From contig NC_057792.1 of assembly GCF_014905175.1 (NCBI RefSeq), positions 13,495,321 to 13,559,320 of the forward strand: a stretch of 64,000 nt of DNA, written 5' to 3'. A program made the translations under genes and the position numbers. Positions 47,117 to 57,170 of this stretch are shown piece by piece (the stretch's first letter is position 1; each line of letters starts with the position of its first letter). The notes beneath the pieces were generated by a model. The model worked only from the letters and a program-made list of their open reading frames with translations, was not told the origin of the DNA and did not search any database. The DNA is from Aphidius gifuensis (Eukaryota > Arthropoda > Insecta > Hymenoptera > Braconidae).

Positions 47117-48219
47117 TAGTGATGCCGCGATACGATGCGATACGATATGAGGCCTCATATCGTATCGTATCGTAATTTTCAAGGGCCATATCGTCTCGTA
47201 TCGTATCGTCAGGTGGTCATATCGCCTCCATATCGTATTGAAAATTCATCATATCGTATCGTATCGTATTGCCTTCATATCGTATCGTATCGTCATATCG
47301 ACGATATTGTAAAAAAAAAAATTCAGTTTCTGGGGTATTTTTTCGAAATTTTATATATTTTTCTTCTTAGTACAGAAATTCATGTATATGTATTTTATTT
47401 TTATTATTTCTACCATGTGTATTTCAGCATCTGGATTTTCTAAAATTTTTTCAATGATCACCAATATATTCTCGAGCAAATACAAAGTTCTCAAAGAGAT
47501 AGAATTGAGAAACTTTAATAGAATCTCAGGGTCAAGCGTTGCAAATTGGTTTTCCGGCAGGAAGGCCCATTAAAATATTTCCAAACAATGCTGTCTTATC
47601 TTTTTTTCATATATTTTTGTATACTGTGGTTGTGAATACCCTGCTGGTTTCTGTTTTTTTTTTTTTTTTTTTCCTTGAAAAATTATTTTGTCAACAAATA
47701 AAACTCTGAAATGTTGCAGATACAGATGATTTTTATTTTTTTTCTAACGGTTTTTTGGAGGTCATTTTCTTGAATAAACTCTTCTGTCAATGTCTCATTT
47801 TTTTTTTTTTTCTTTAACTTTTCGACATGAGTTATTGGGTTGTTTTACATTCAAGACCTCTTGGTAATAATTTTTAAACCATTCTAGATTTATATATTTT
47901 TTTTAAATAGGCGAAGTGTTTTTTTTTTTCAATAAAATGGTTCTTTTTTCTTGAAAAAAAGTGAAAAAAGAACTCTCCATTTAGTTCTTCGAATTTATTT
48001 TATTTTATAATTTAAAGTTATAATTTTTAATAAAATTTGTTAAATATTATGAAAAAATTAATGTCATATCGTCGATATGGACGATATATCGGATATATCG
48101 TCTTGACCATATCGTATCGTATCGAGTTTGACGATACGATGTGAAACCCCATATCGTATCGGATATCGTCACCTCCATATCGTATCGTATCGTCATATCG
48201 TCATATCGCGGCATCACTA
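47117..48219. mobile_element. 1,103-bp hAT-type element with CGATACGATA subterminal arrays
   Basis: The ends TAGTGATGCCGCGATA and TATCGCGGCATCACTA are flanked by an exact 8-bp duplication, AGTGAAAT (47109-47116 and 48220-48227), so this is a hAT-type insertion. About 200 bp at each end consist of TATCGTATCG / CGATACGATA repeats. The middle holds a short frame ending RNFNRISG, then ANWFSGRKAH and stop (47382-47573), also present in the second copy. No full transposase remains. Confidence 0.9.
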
Positions 48220-48369
48220 AGTGAAATAAAAAAATAAAAAATCCATTAGAAATTTATATAGTTCAGAGTGATACCGATTTTAGTGGCAAGGCCGTTAATT
48301 TACCATTACGAAGGCATCTTTTTAAAAAATTTATCAACAAACGGCGCACGGTGTCTTACGCCATCTATC

Positions 48370-49290
48370 AATAGTCACTTTACTGTGATCTAAAATACTG
48401 TCTGAAGCTAGGTTTTTCGGTATATACATTATACAGCAATTATTTTCTTGCTGCGGTCTTTAACTTTGTATCAATTAGAGGCACTAGAAGCTCTATATAT
48501 GGTTATCATCAATGAATATTATTATTTTATGAATATTATTCCAACAATAGCTACAAATTTAATATAACTAGTTGATTGGTAAATAATTTTTGTCACACTA
48601 TGATCTAAAATACTGACTGGGAATTCGTGGAAGTATTTTAGATTGCATCGAGATTTAACTTTGTATAAATTAGAGGCACTAAAAGCTCTATATATTACTA
48701 TCATCCATAAATATTAATATTTTATAATTATTTTATAAATATTATTCCAACAATAGCTACAAATTCAATAACTAGTTGATTGATGAATAATTTTTGTCAC
48801 ACTATGATCTGAAATACCGACTGGAGATTCTTGGAAGTATTTCAGATCGCATCGGGATTCAACTTGGTATAAATTAGGGTCACTAAAAGCTCTATATATT
48901 ACTATCATCAATAAACATTATCATTTCTCAATTATTTTATCAATGTTATTCCAACAGTAGCTAGAACTTTATCAACTAGTTGATTGGTGAATAATTTTTG
49001 TCACACTATGATCTGCAATACGGACTGGGGATTCGTAGAAGTATTTCAGATCGCATCGAGATTTAACTTTGTATAAATTAGGGGCACTAAAAGCAAACAA
49101 TAGCTACAAATTCAATAACTAGTTGATTGGTGAATAATTTCTGTCACACTATGATCTGAAATACTGACTGGGAATTCGTGGAAGTATTTCAGATCGCATC
49201 GAGAGATAACTTTGTATAAATTAGGGGCACTAAAAGCTCTAGATATTACTATCATCAATAAATATTATTATTTTATAATTAACTTGGTAA
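48370..49290. repeat. Tandem repeat, ~205-225-bp unit, about five copies
   Basis: CACTATGATCTRAAATACTG, followed by GGAATTCGTGGAAGTATTTC, TAACTTTGTATAAATTAG, GGCACTAAAAGCTC and CAACAATAGCTACAAAT, recurs at about 48376, 48598, 48801, 49008 and 49149. The last interval is short (about 141 bp), showing an internal deletion. Confidence 0.85.
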
Positions 49291-50069
49291 AAAGTACAGA
49301 CACTGAAAGCTAATACACTATGTATCAATAATATTCTTATAAAATACTGTTATTTATGTATTATGTATTATTATTGTATATGTATTATTTCAACAATGAT
49401 TACAAATACTGACAATTGAAGAGTTCAAAATTCGTTGATTGGTTTTATTCTTTAATAAAATATGGCAACTTCGTAGTAGCACACACACAACAATAAAATA
49501 TAAAGCAATATCCAAACGTTTTACCGCAATATTTTGAGGCAGTGTTCAGCGTTGGATAGTTTGACGATAATGTCTGACAATGTCATACGTTTAATACTGC
49601 CTTGCAGTATCGCAGATCGCAGCAAAGATTCAAAAATATTGGCAAAACAATCCTGCGCAATAACCAGCGTACGCAACTACAGTTGTGCTTGCCAATGTTA
49701 ATTTGTTAACTAATGTACTTACAATCTTTAACATAAGTCGTTTCATACAACTATTATTTTGATTAGTAATAATAATGAGAGGCCCTAGAAATCACAGGAA
49801 CCGATAAAAAACAAGGTATGGTGCGCGCAGCATCGCTACGCCATTTTTAAACTCTCGCTGCCATATGACATACTGCTAATCAGATAGAGCAGGATGACCA
49901 ACCAATATTCTCGGGCGAATTTATCAGATACAGGACGCCAACTTGGTAAAAACTTCAAATATCGACAAAATCGACAGAAATTTATTTTTTACAAAAAAAC
50001 GGGAGGCCGGTTTATCATATATTTATATCTTTTTAAATAAGGCACCGAAAAATCTGATAATAGGCTTAT
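49291..50069. other. Intergenic stretch, no gene
   Basis: Ordinary AT-rich DNA with a slightly GC-richer part at 49550-49950 (CAGCATCGCTACGCC). A frame beginning 49943 is low-complexity and unconvincing. Confidence 0.4.
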
Positions 50070-50255
50070 TTGAAAGAGGAACCTCGATTTATATAGTCAA
50101 ACTGTTGTTATTTTTTTTTTCGATTCGTCAATCAAAAGATATGGACTTGACTATAAATCAATGACGTCACACACACGAACTTAAAAGACATATATCCCTG
50201 ACAGTCTCTCGTTTTTGAACAACTTTAACGAGAGACCCTACCGGGTCTCATGATA
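50070..50255 (+). repeat. Hairpin-ended dispersed repeat, copy 2
   Basis: This matches 33080-33315 in order and sequence and ends with the same GAGACCCTACCGGGTCTC palindrome (50232-50249), followed here by ATGATAAAAG. Confidence 0.5.
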
Positions 50256-50399
50256 AAAGATATATAATAAAAGATATATATACGACCAATGGCTGAAAAA
50301 AATATGTGACTGACCTGTTAATTTCTTTGGCTACATTAATTGCTCAGAAATTAACAGGTAAAACACACCGCTTCCTCAGCTATTCGCCAGCAGTAATAA

Positions 50400-50815
50400 C
50401 TTTCAATTGAGCCTAATACAATGTTTCTATCTTCAGTATCCTGAAAGTTATAGCATTTTTAATCAATTTTTTAACAATTTTAAAAAATTAGGTAATAAAT
50501 AACTCAACGTAGAATTGGATTGAAAACTTCGTAATCGGCTCTTATTTTGCGTCTCAAAAAACTCTATCGCCCGCATTGTGGGTTTTTTCTGCTATCTCCA
50601 ATATTTTTTGAGAAAAAAAAAAAATAAACATAAAAATTTATTTTTGAATAATTTTATTATCAATAAACCATAAAATTATTTAAAAACCATAATTCTATTA
50701 TATCTGAAAAATAAAAATAACTATGGCCCTAGCCGGAGTATTGAAAATTTTTAATTTTCAACGGGTATCGCGGGCAACACGCCCCCACAAACGTTTCCAG
50801 GTCTTTTTTCCATTA
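50400..50815. repeat. Further copies of the CTCTATCGCCCGC and GGCCCTAGCC repeats
   Basis: 50410-50640 resembles the array at 43640-45510 (GCCTAATACAATGTTTCTAT, CTCTATCGCCCGCATTGTGG). 50724-50810 (GGCCCTAGCCGGAGTATTGA, then AATTTTCAACGGGTATCGC) repeats 44492-44580. It leads straight into the second J-domain fragment. Confidence 0.6.
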
Positions 50816-50845
50816 TAATTTGTATTAATTTTATTTATATTTTTC

Positions 50846-51003
50846 AGGCTGTAACATGTGAGATTACGAGGCTGAAATTGACTCAATATTCAGAAATATC
50901 GAAAGCTAAAGTCATCCAAAGTTGATGTATCGGGAAAATATTAAAAGATATCATCCCGACAAAAATCCTGAAGATAAAAGCAACTCAAAAAACTCAGTAT
51001 TTC
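50846..51003 (+). pseudogene. J-domain (DnaJ-like) fragment, copy 2
   Basis: After ATATTTTTCAGGCT the plus strand encodes YRENIKRYHPDKNPEDKSNS in one frame, with the HPD signature in a good J-domain context. The upstream helix is shifted out of frame. It is a diverged relative of 13027-13222 with the same upstream acceptor sequence. Too short and broken to function. Confidence 0.6.
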
Positions 51004-51750
51004 ATGAATATATATACATAAAATAAAAAGTATACATAAAATAGTAATAGAAGTGTTCGGCTGACTAGTTGTTCAATAAATAAATATTTATATAAAATTA
51101 TATTCTGTGTTAAGTTTTTTAATTAGAATTTCATTTACATAGAACCTTAATATTATAACTAATCAACAAATTTCTATCATAATCGTTAATGACTGAATGA
51201 ACATAATAGTTCACTCGGAATGAGAGCGAATAAGACAACTAGTCAAAAATATATTAATGCAACGAGAGATCTTTTAATTACTATTTATTAGAATTATTAA
51301 AGGAGTTTCACTTCCCTGTGCGTACAATAACACACATCTTTTTTTTTTTATAACGTAAATTGGTGTCGATTATGTCCAAATAATTTGAAAATAACCCGTG
51401 TTTCAGTTTTGCCGTAATTCGTGATAAATTGTCATTTTTACGAATTTTCTATGACAATACTTATTTTTGGAATAGATTTGATTAAAAATATGTATCCATA
51501 ATCAAGAGGCACGGTAGTGCCTCGCGTCAAGTATGAGAAAATAAAAGAAAGTGGGGAAACGAGATAACTACCGTGCCTAATATACACGACATAGAGCTGA
51601 CCCTAACCCTCCAATTCCTTGGGAATTTATTTTAAAATATGATTGATCAGATAAAAATATTTTGTCTTTTGATCATCCTATTAAATCAATATCAAACTTT
51701 TTATCAAAAAAAAAAATCATATTTTTTAGTTGTATACTTTTTTTTAAACT
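51004..51750. other. AT-rich stretch, no gene
   Basis: Nothing supported. GGAGTTTCACTTC at about 51300 is a faint inverse echo of the dispersed repeat start at 11545. Confidence 0.35.
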
Positions 51751-51756
51751 TTAAAA

Positions 51757-52500
51757 TCAATTTCAGAAATTGCGTTTTTCTTGATATTTCCTTAAAAACT
51801 CAGGGCACTCTGACAAACATTAAAAACCAAAATTAAATCAAAGCATTATGGCTTCCAAGTCCAGAGCAATTCGCTAACCTTATAAAATAAAATTGAGCAA
51901 TAATAGTAGAATGGTGTGAGAGAACCTTTATTTATATCAGTACAGTACAGTATTCAATATCGCAGCGATGGTGCGTGCGCCATATGAAGTTGGGATATAG
52001 GCGCGAATCCTGCTCATCAGGTGTGCTAATGTACTAATATACAACATACACATGCTTGCTGATAAACGTAACCTTTTGTTTATACATCCTTTTGTCTTTA
52101 TCGTGCCTTTGTTTCTTGTGCCTTTTGGAATATATTATTTGATTGATGTGAAAAATATTCTGTCTTCTGATCATCTTATAAATTAATTGAAACTTTTTAA
52201 TAAAAATAAAAACAGATTTTTAAGATGTATACTTTTTTTTTTTAACTTCAAAATCATTTTCAGAAATTGCGTTTTTCTTGAAGATTATTTAAAACCTTAC
52301 TGCACTTTGACAAACATTATAAAACCAAATCAGATCAAAGCAATATGGTTTCCAAGTCCAGAGCAATTTGGCAACATTATAAAAATAAAATTGTGCAAGG
52401 TAATAGTAGATGGTGTGGGAAAACTTTATATTTACTTCAGTATCCAATATCGCATCGATGGCGCAAATTAAATAATGATACTTTAAGCTATGTTCCCAAG
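51757..52500. repeat. Two copies of a ~230-bp block with a faint finger-like frame
   Basis: TCAGAAATTGCGTTTTTCTTGA, then CTTCCAAGTCCAGAGCAATT and ATCGCAKCGATGGYGC occur at about 51757-51990 and again at 52254-52480. In the second copy a frame reads KSRAIWQHYKNKIVQGNSRW and then CGK, faintly like the start of a BED-type zinc finger of hAT transposases; the evidence for that is weak. Confidence 0.4.
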
Positions 52501-53160
52501 TCACATGTTATTGTTTATTTTTCTTTCCATCAAATTTAATGAGTTTTTTTTTTACATCATATGTAAACAAAAATATAAAATATTTTTATTTACGAAAGGA
52601 TTTATTTTCGAATATCTAAATCAGCTGCCAGAAGCATCGGTCTATAGAACTGCAAATCCGTGGTGTCTCTTAGTGACTGCAGAACAAGCTTAACACCACC
52701 AAGCATGTTTTAAAATCACGGATTCGCGATAAATTTAGTAAATTCAGTTACTTTTTGGTGATTTTTATAGCCGCCATGCTTACAAGCGGGAATTTTAGCT
52801 TGTCGTGAGTTCGCACTCTAAAATTGATGTCAAGTGTTGGTTATTTGATTGTAGAAAACCTTTGATTTTCGAAAAAAAAACTGTTTTTGAAATAATTTCA
52901 TGTTAAATAAAGTGTATTTTATATTTTGTTATTTTTGGCTTATTAATATTATTTTATTATTGTTTTATCAATTATCGATATTTTATATATTTTTTCATTG
53001 TTGTCAAGTGTATTAAATTTTAGAGCGGTGTGTTCACACGCGAGTTTTTGCTGCAATGCTTTATGCTTCATGAATGAGTGCCCTCACCGGTAAGTTTTCT
53101 CGCTCACTGACGAATCAAGTCTCCGCTCGGTCTCTACGACTTCAGAGCCCTATGGTGTTA
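52501..53160. other. AT-rich stretch, no gene
   Basis: No supported frame. GC-richer patches at 52620-52720 and 53040-53150 show no RNA-gene fold that I can defend. Confidence 0.35.
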
Positions 53161-53459
53161 TTCATTTTTCATTAGCAATGTACAATTGTAGCTACGAACA
53201 AAAGTATTGAGAAAAATGTGAATCGTGTTCATATGCAAATGTTTCCTTGTCAAACGAATTTATGATGAATCTTTTAATACCAAACAAAAATAACACATTC
53301 ACTTCACAAGAAGTTATTGATCAATCACTATCATTGTGGCACGAAGGAGTTGGTACATGTGTCGATTGTTTTAGATCAACGAATATTCTAAGAAAGATTG
53401 AAGTCCTCAAAATTAATGATATCATTGTTTTAAGTCTACTCTACATCAATAAATTTTAG
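53161..53459 (+). pseudogene. Cys-rich coding fragment, possibly ubiquitin-protease-like
   Basis: One plus frame with a single stop reads YNCSYEQKY, then EKCESCSYAN, NTFTSQEVIDQSLSLWHEG and CVDCFRSTNILRKIEVLKI, then DIIVLSLLY. Spaced CxxC pairs followed by a hydrophobic strand resemble the zinc-bearing middle of ubiquitin-specific-protease-like proteins found in some mobile elements; this is only a resemblance. The fragment is cut immediately after by the hAT copy at 53457. Confidence 0.3.
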
Positions 53460-54611
53460 TGATGCCGCGATATGACGATATGACGATACGATACGATATG
53501 GAGGTGACGATATCCGATACGATATGGGGTTTCATATCGTATCGTCAAACTCGATACGATACGATATGGTCAAGACGATATATCCGATATATCGTCCATA
53601 TCGACGATATGACATTAATTTTTTCATAATATTTAAAAAACTTTATTAAAAATTATAAATTTAAATTATAAAATAAAATAAATTCAAAGAACTAAACGGA
53701 GGATTTTTTTTCACTCTTTTTAAAGAAAAAAAAAACCATTTCATTAAAAAAAACAACACTTTGCCTATAATTAAAAAAAAATATACAAATCTAGAATAGT
53801 TTAAAAATTAATATTAAGAGGTCTTGAATGTAAAACAACCCAATAACTCATGTCGAAAGGTTAAAGAAAAAAAAAATGAGACATTGACGGGAGAGTTTAT
53901 TCAAGAAAATGACCTCCAAAAAACCGTTAGAAAAAAAATAAAAATCATCTGTATCTGCAACATTTCAGAGTTTTATTTGTTGACAAAATAATTTTTCAAG
54001 GAAAAAAAAAACAGAAACCGTGTTTAAACAGCAGGGTATTCACAACTACAGTATACAAAAATATATGAAAAAAAAATAAGACAGCATTGTTTGGAAATAT
54101 TTTAATGGGCCTTCCTGCCGGAAAACCAATTTGCACGCCTTGACCCTGAGACTCCACCGAAGTTTCTCAATTCTACTCTTTGAAAACTTTGTATTTCCTC
54201 GAAAATATATTGATCATCATTAAAAACATTTTTAAAAATCCAGATGTCGAAGTATACACATGGTAAAAGTAACAAAAAAAAATACATAACCAAGTAGAAA
54301 AAATATATTTACTGGAAATATAAATTAAATCTGATTATCTGAAGGACTTACAGTTTTGGACTTACTAAAATTGAATTAAGAAAAAATTTAGAAAAGATTT
54401 AGAAGATATAAAATAAATTTATTTTATATTTCCAATAAATATATTTTTTTTTCTACTTGGGTATACAGGTGGTTCTGTACTAAGAAAAAAATCATATAAA
54501 ATTTCGAGAAAGTACAACAAAAACTGAATTTTTTTATACAATATCGTCGATATGACGATACGATACGATATGGAGACGATATGACCACTTGACGATACGA
54601 TACGAGACGAT
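53457..54611. mobile_element. Second CGATA-type hAT copy, right end missing
   Basis: It begins TAGTGATGCCGCGATATGAC and shares the subterminal CGATACGATA array and interior with 47117-48219, in opposite orientation; the short frame ending ANWFSGRKAH is at 54293-54102 minus. The far end stops within the array near 54611 without reaching CATCACTA, so it is truncated. Confidence 0.8.
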
Positions 54612-54858
54612 GTGGGTGGGTTCTACGTATAAAGTTAGTTATTTTGTCAGTTATTTCCGCAAGAATACTAGCTGGACAAAAATTGTTAATTTGTTCGTTG
54701 CTAGCAAAAACTGGCGAAGTAATGCGAAAAATGCTTACATATTTTTTTTTAGAACGAACAAAGATTAATACGGATGGTACCAAGTTATTTTATATACTTT
54801 TTAATATTATGGTTTTTTCTATCGAATGATTGAAGGACTTTACAAAAAGATGTGATAT

Positions 54859-55565
54859 CCCACGTAGAAAAATTATATCTGAAATATATCTCAATTATAT
54901 CTCAATTATATCTCAATTTCGACAGATATGGAGGAGATATAAGAAAGATATCGAATATATCTAAATAATATATATTATATATTATTTTTATATTCCTGGT
55001 AGAAAAAATTATTCAATTATTCAATTTAACATTTTTTTTAAATAATCAATTCAACATTTATTTAAACATTAAAAAAATGTTGAATTTAATGTTCAAACAA
55101 ATGTCTAAATTTTTGTTTAAATAAATGTTGAATTTATTGTTTAAAAAAATGTTAAATTTATTGTTTAAAAAAATATTGAATTTAAATATATTTATAGTAT
55201 ATATATATTTTATATCTCTTTTTTATATTCTGCAGATCTATGCTATATATATTGCATATCTTTTTTATATAGATTGTGATATATATATCCAAATAGAAAA
55301 ACATATAAAATCGGTTATTATAAAATCTAAAAAAAAATTTATAAAATATATATATATTCCATATTTTTTCGTTAGTTTATAATTTCGTTATTTATATTTT
55401 CCGACTTTACATGTATATATGAATAATTTTTTCTACCAGGAATATAAAAATAATATATAATATATATTATTTAGATATATTCGATATCTTTTTTATATCT
55501 CCTCCATATCTGTCGAAATTGAGATATAATTGAGATATATTTCAGATATAATTTTTCTACGTGGG
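54859..55565. mobile_element. 707-bp palindrome, GAGATATAATT interior, with an element at its centre
   Basis: The ends CCCACGTAGAAAAATTATAT and their exact inverse bound arms built of ATATCTCAATT words. At the centre of symmetry is a second palindromic unit (54995-55440) with TTCCTGGTAGAAAAAATTAT ends and an AATGTTGAATTTA / TAAACAAT-type interior. The arms are near perfect, indicating youth or correction. No protein is encoded. Confidence 0.75.
54995..55440. mobile_element. 446-bp CCTGGTAGAAA-ended unit inside the palindrome
   Basis: CCTGGTAGAAAAAATTATTC at the left and its inverse at the right enclose repeats of TTTAAACATT / AATGTTGAATTT words, with less symmetric sequence in the right half. 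The ends share the CCTGGTAGAAA word with the elements at 32092 and 45937. Confidence 0.6.
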
Positions 55566-57170
55566 ATCTAAACAAAAAAAGAAACACAGTTTTTTTTTAC
55601 AAAAAGGAGCGTCAAGTATTCGAAATCACCACTTATTATGTGATTATAGTAATTTTATTTTATATCGATATTTATTAATTTTTTAGATACAAAAAAATAT
55701 AATACCAAAATAAGTCAAGAAGGAAATATTTAACGCATATAATTAAGTCTTAATCTTTGACAAAATTCTATACTTGACCCCGTCCGGAGTAGAAGGAGGC
55801 TCTTCTGGGCACCCTCAGGAATGCGGCTACCCCCCCCCCCCTCGTGTGTGTTGTGCATGGGCCTATAGTACAGGGCCCGGAGTAAAATAATAAGGGTGCG
55901 AGTGAGAGGTATGTGTGTGGGGGTGCGTATAGGTTGCATCGGTTGTATAGTATAGGAATAGGTTGAATGAATAAGGGCGCGTAGTAAAATAAAAATGCAT
56001 GGGTGACGTCACTGGGGCAAAGTACATATAGAGCATAGGCCAAGCGTCGTATAGAAATAGAATAAGAATAGAGCATAGGCACGCGTAGTATGGGCATAGA
56101 ATAAGGAAACCGTACAGGTGTAAAGTTTTGTTAGTTTATTTTTTTTGTGTATAGTTTTGAAATACAGGTGTTTAGTTTTATAGTAGGGAAAAAAAAGAAT
56201 AGAGTTTTAAGAAAACATAGATAAAAGTAGTTTTTTTAATATAGTTTTTCAGTTTTAGTTTTTAGTATAGTTTTCGGAAAATGTAATAATAAAGGAGTTT
56301 TTTTAATATAGTTTTTCGAGTTTAGTTTTTCTTTCGTTTTCAAATCGTATAAGGGTCCGTCTGTAGAATAGAAAAAATCATCTCGCTGTTAATTTAGTTT
56401 ACGAACGACATAAATTTTTCTGAAGTTTAAAATGTTTCTTTTGTTAATTTATTTTTACGAGTCACATGTTTTTCGGATTTCCTTCTGAAAAAGGTAAATT
56501 TTTATTTTAAGATGTTGCATAGGATTTTTTTTATGAACTGATTCTCACAATTTTTTTTGAAGTTTAAAATGTTTCCTTTGTTATTTTATTTTTATGACTC
56601 GCATGTTTTTCAGATTTCCTTTTAAAAAAGGTAAGTTTTTATTTTAAGATGTTGTATAGGATTTTTTATGAACTGATTTTCACAAATTTTGTTTTGAAGT
56701 TTAAAATGTTTCTTTTGTTATTTTATTTTTACGAGTGGCATGTTTTTCAGATTTCCGTGCCGAGGGTTAATTTTTTTTCGATAGATTTTTTCTAAAATTT
56801 CGAAATGTTCCTGCTGTTTATTATCTAATTTTACGAGCGACTTGCAGAGAGTATTTCCAGATTTTTGTACGTGGAAAAGAGTCATAAAAACAGTGGGTTA
56901 TTTTTTGTATTTAAGTAAGTTTTACCGACAAATTTCTAAAAATTTAAAGATACACCTGTTATTTTTTTTTTTGCTTGTTTTTGATTTTCTGATTTTCTAT
57001 TGGCAACATCTTAGCGAAAATGGACCTATTAGAAAAGATAAGTATTTATGGAGGTAAGAAAATGGGCCTGACTAAAATTATTTTGACTATCATCCCTGAA
57101 AATTTTCACGACAAGTGTCAGTTGTGTTTTCCGGGTGTACTCAGTCACATCTTAACTAATAAAATGGAAA
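55566..57170. other. Intergenic stretch with GC-richer patch and tandem repeat
   Basis: 55740-56110 is GC-richer with a C10 run and repeated TAGAGCATAGG and GTATAG words. From 56100 the sequence is A/T-rich with TATAGTTTTTC repeats, then a ~140-bp tandem repeat (56415-56790; GAAGTTTAAAATGTTTC at about 56422, 56560 and 56695). No gene is supported. Confidence 0.5.

Noticed and set aside
55768..56097. 109-codon minus-strand frame in the GC-richer patch
   Set aside because: No domain; it arises from short GC-rich repeats and a C10 run.
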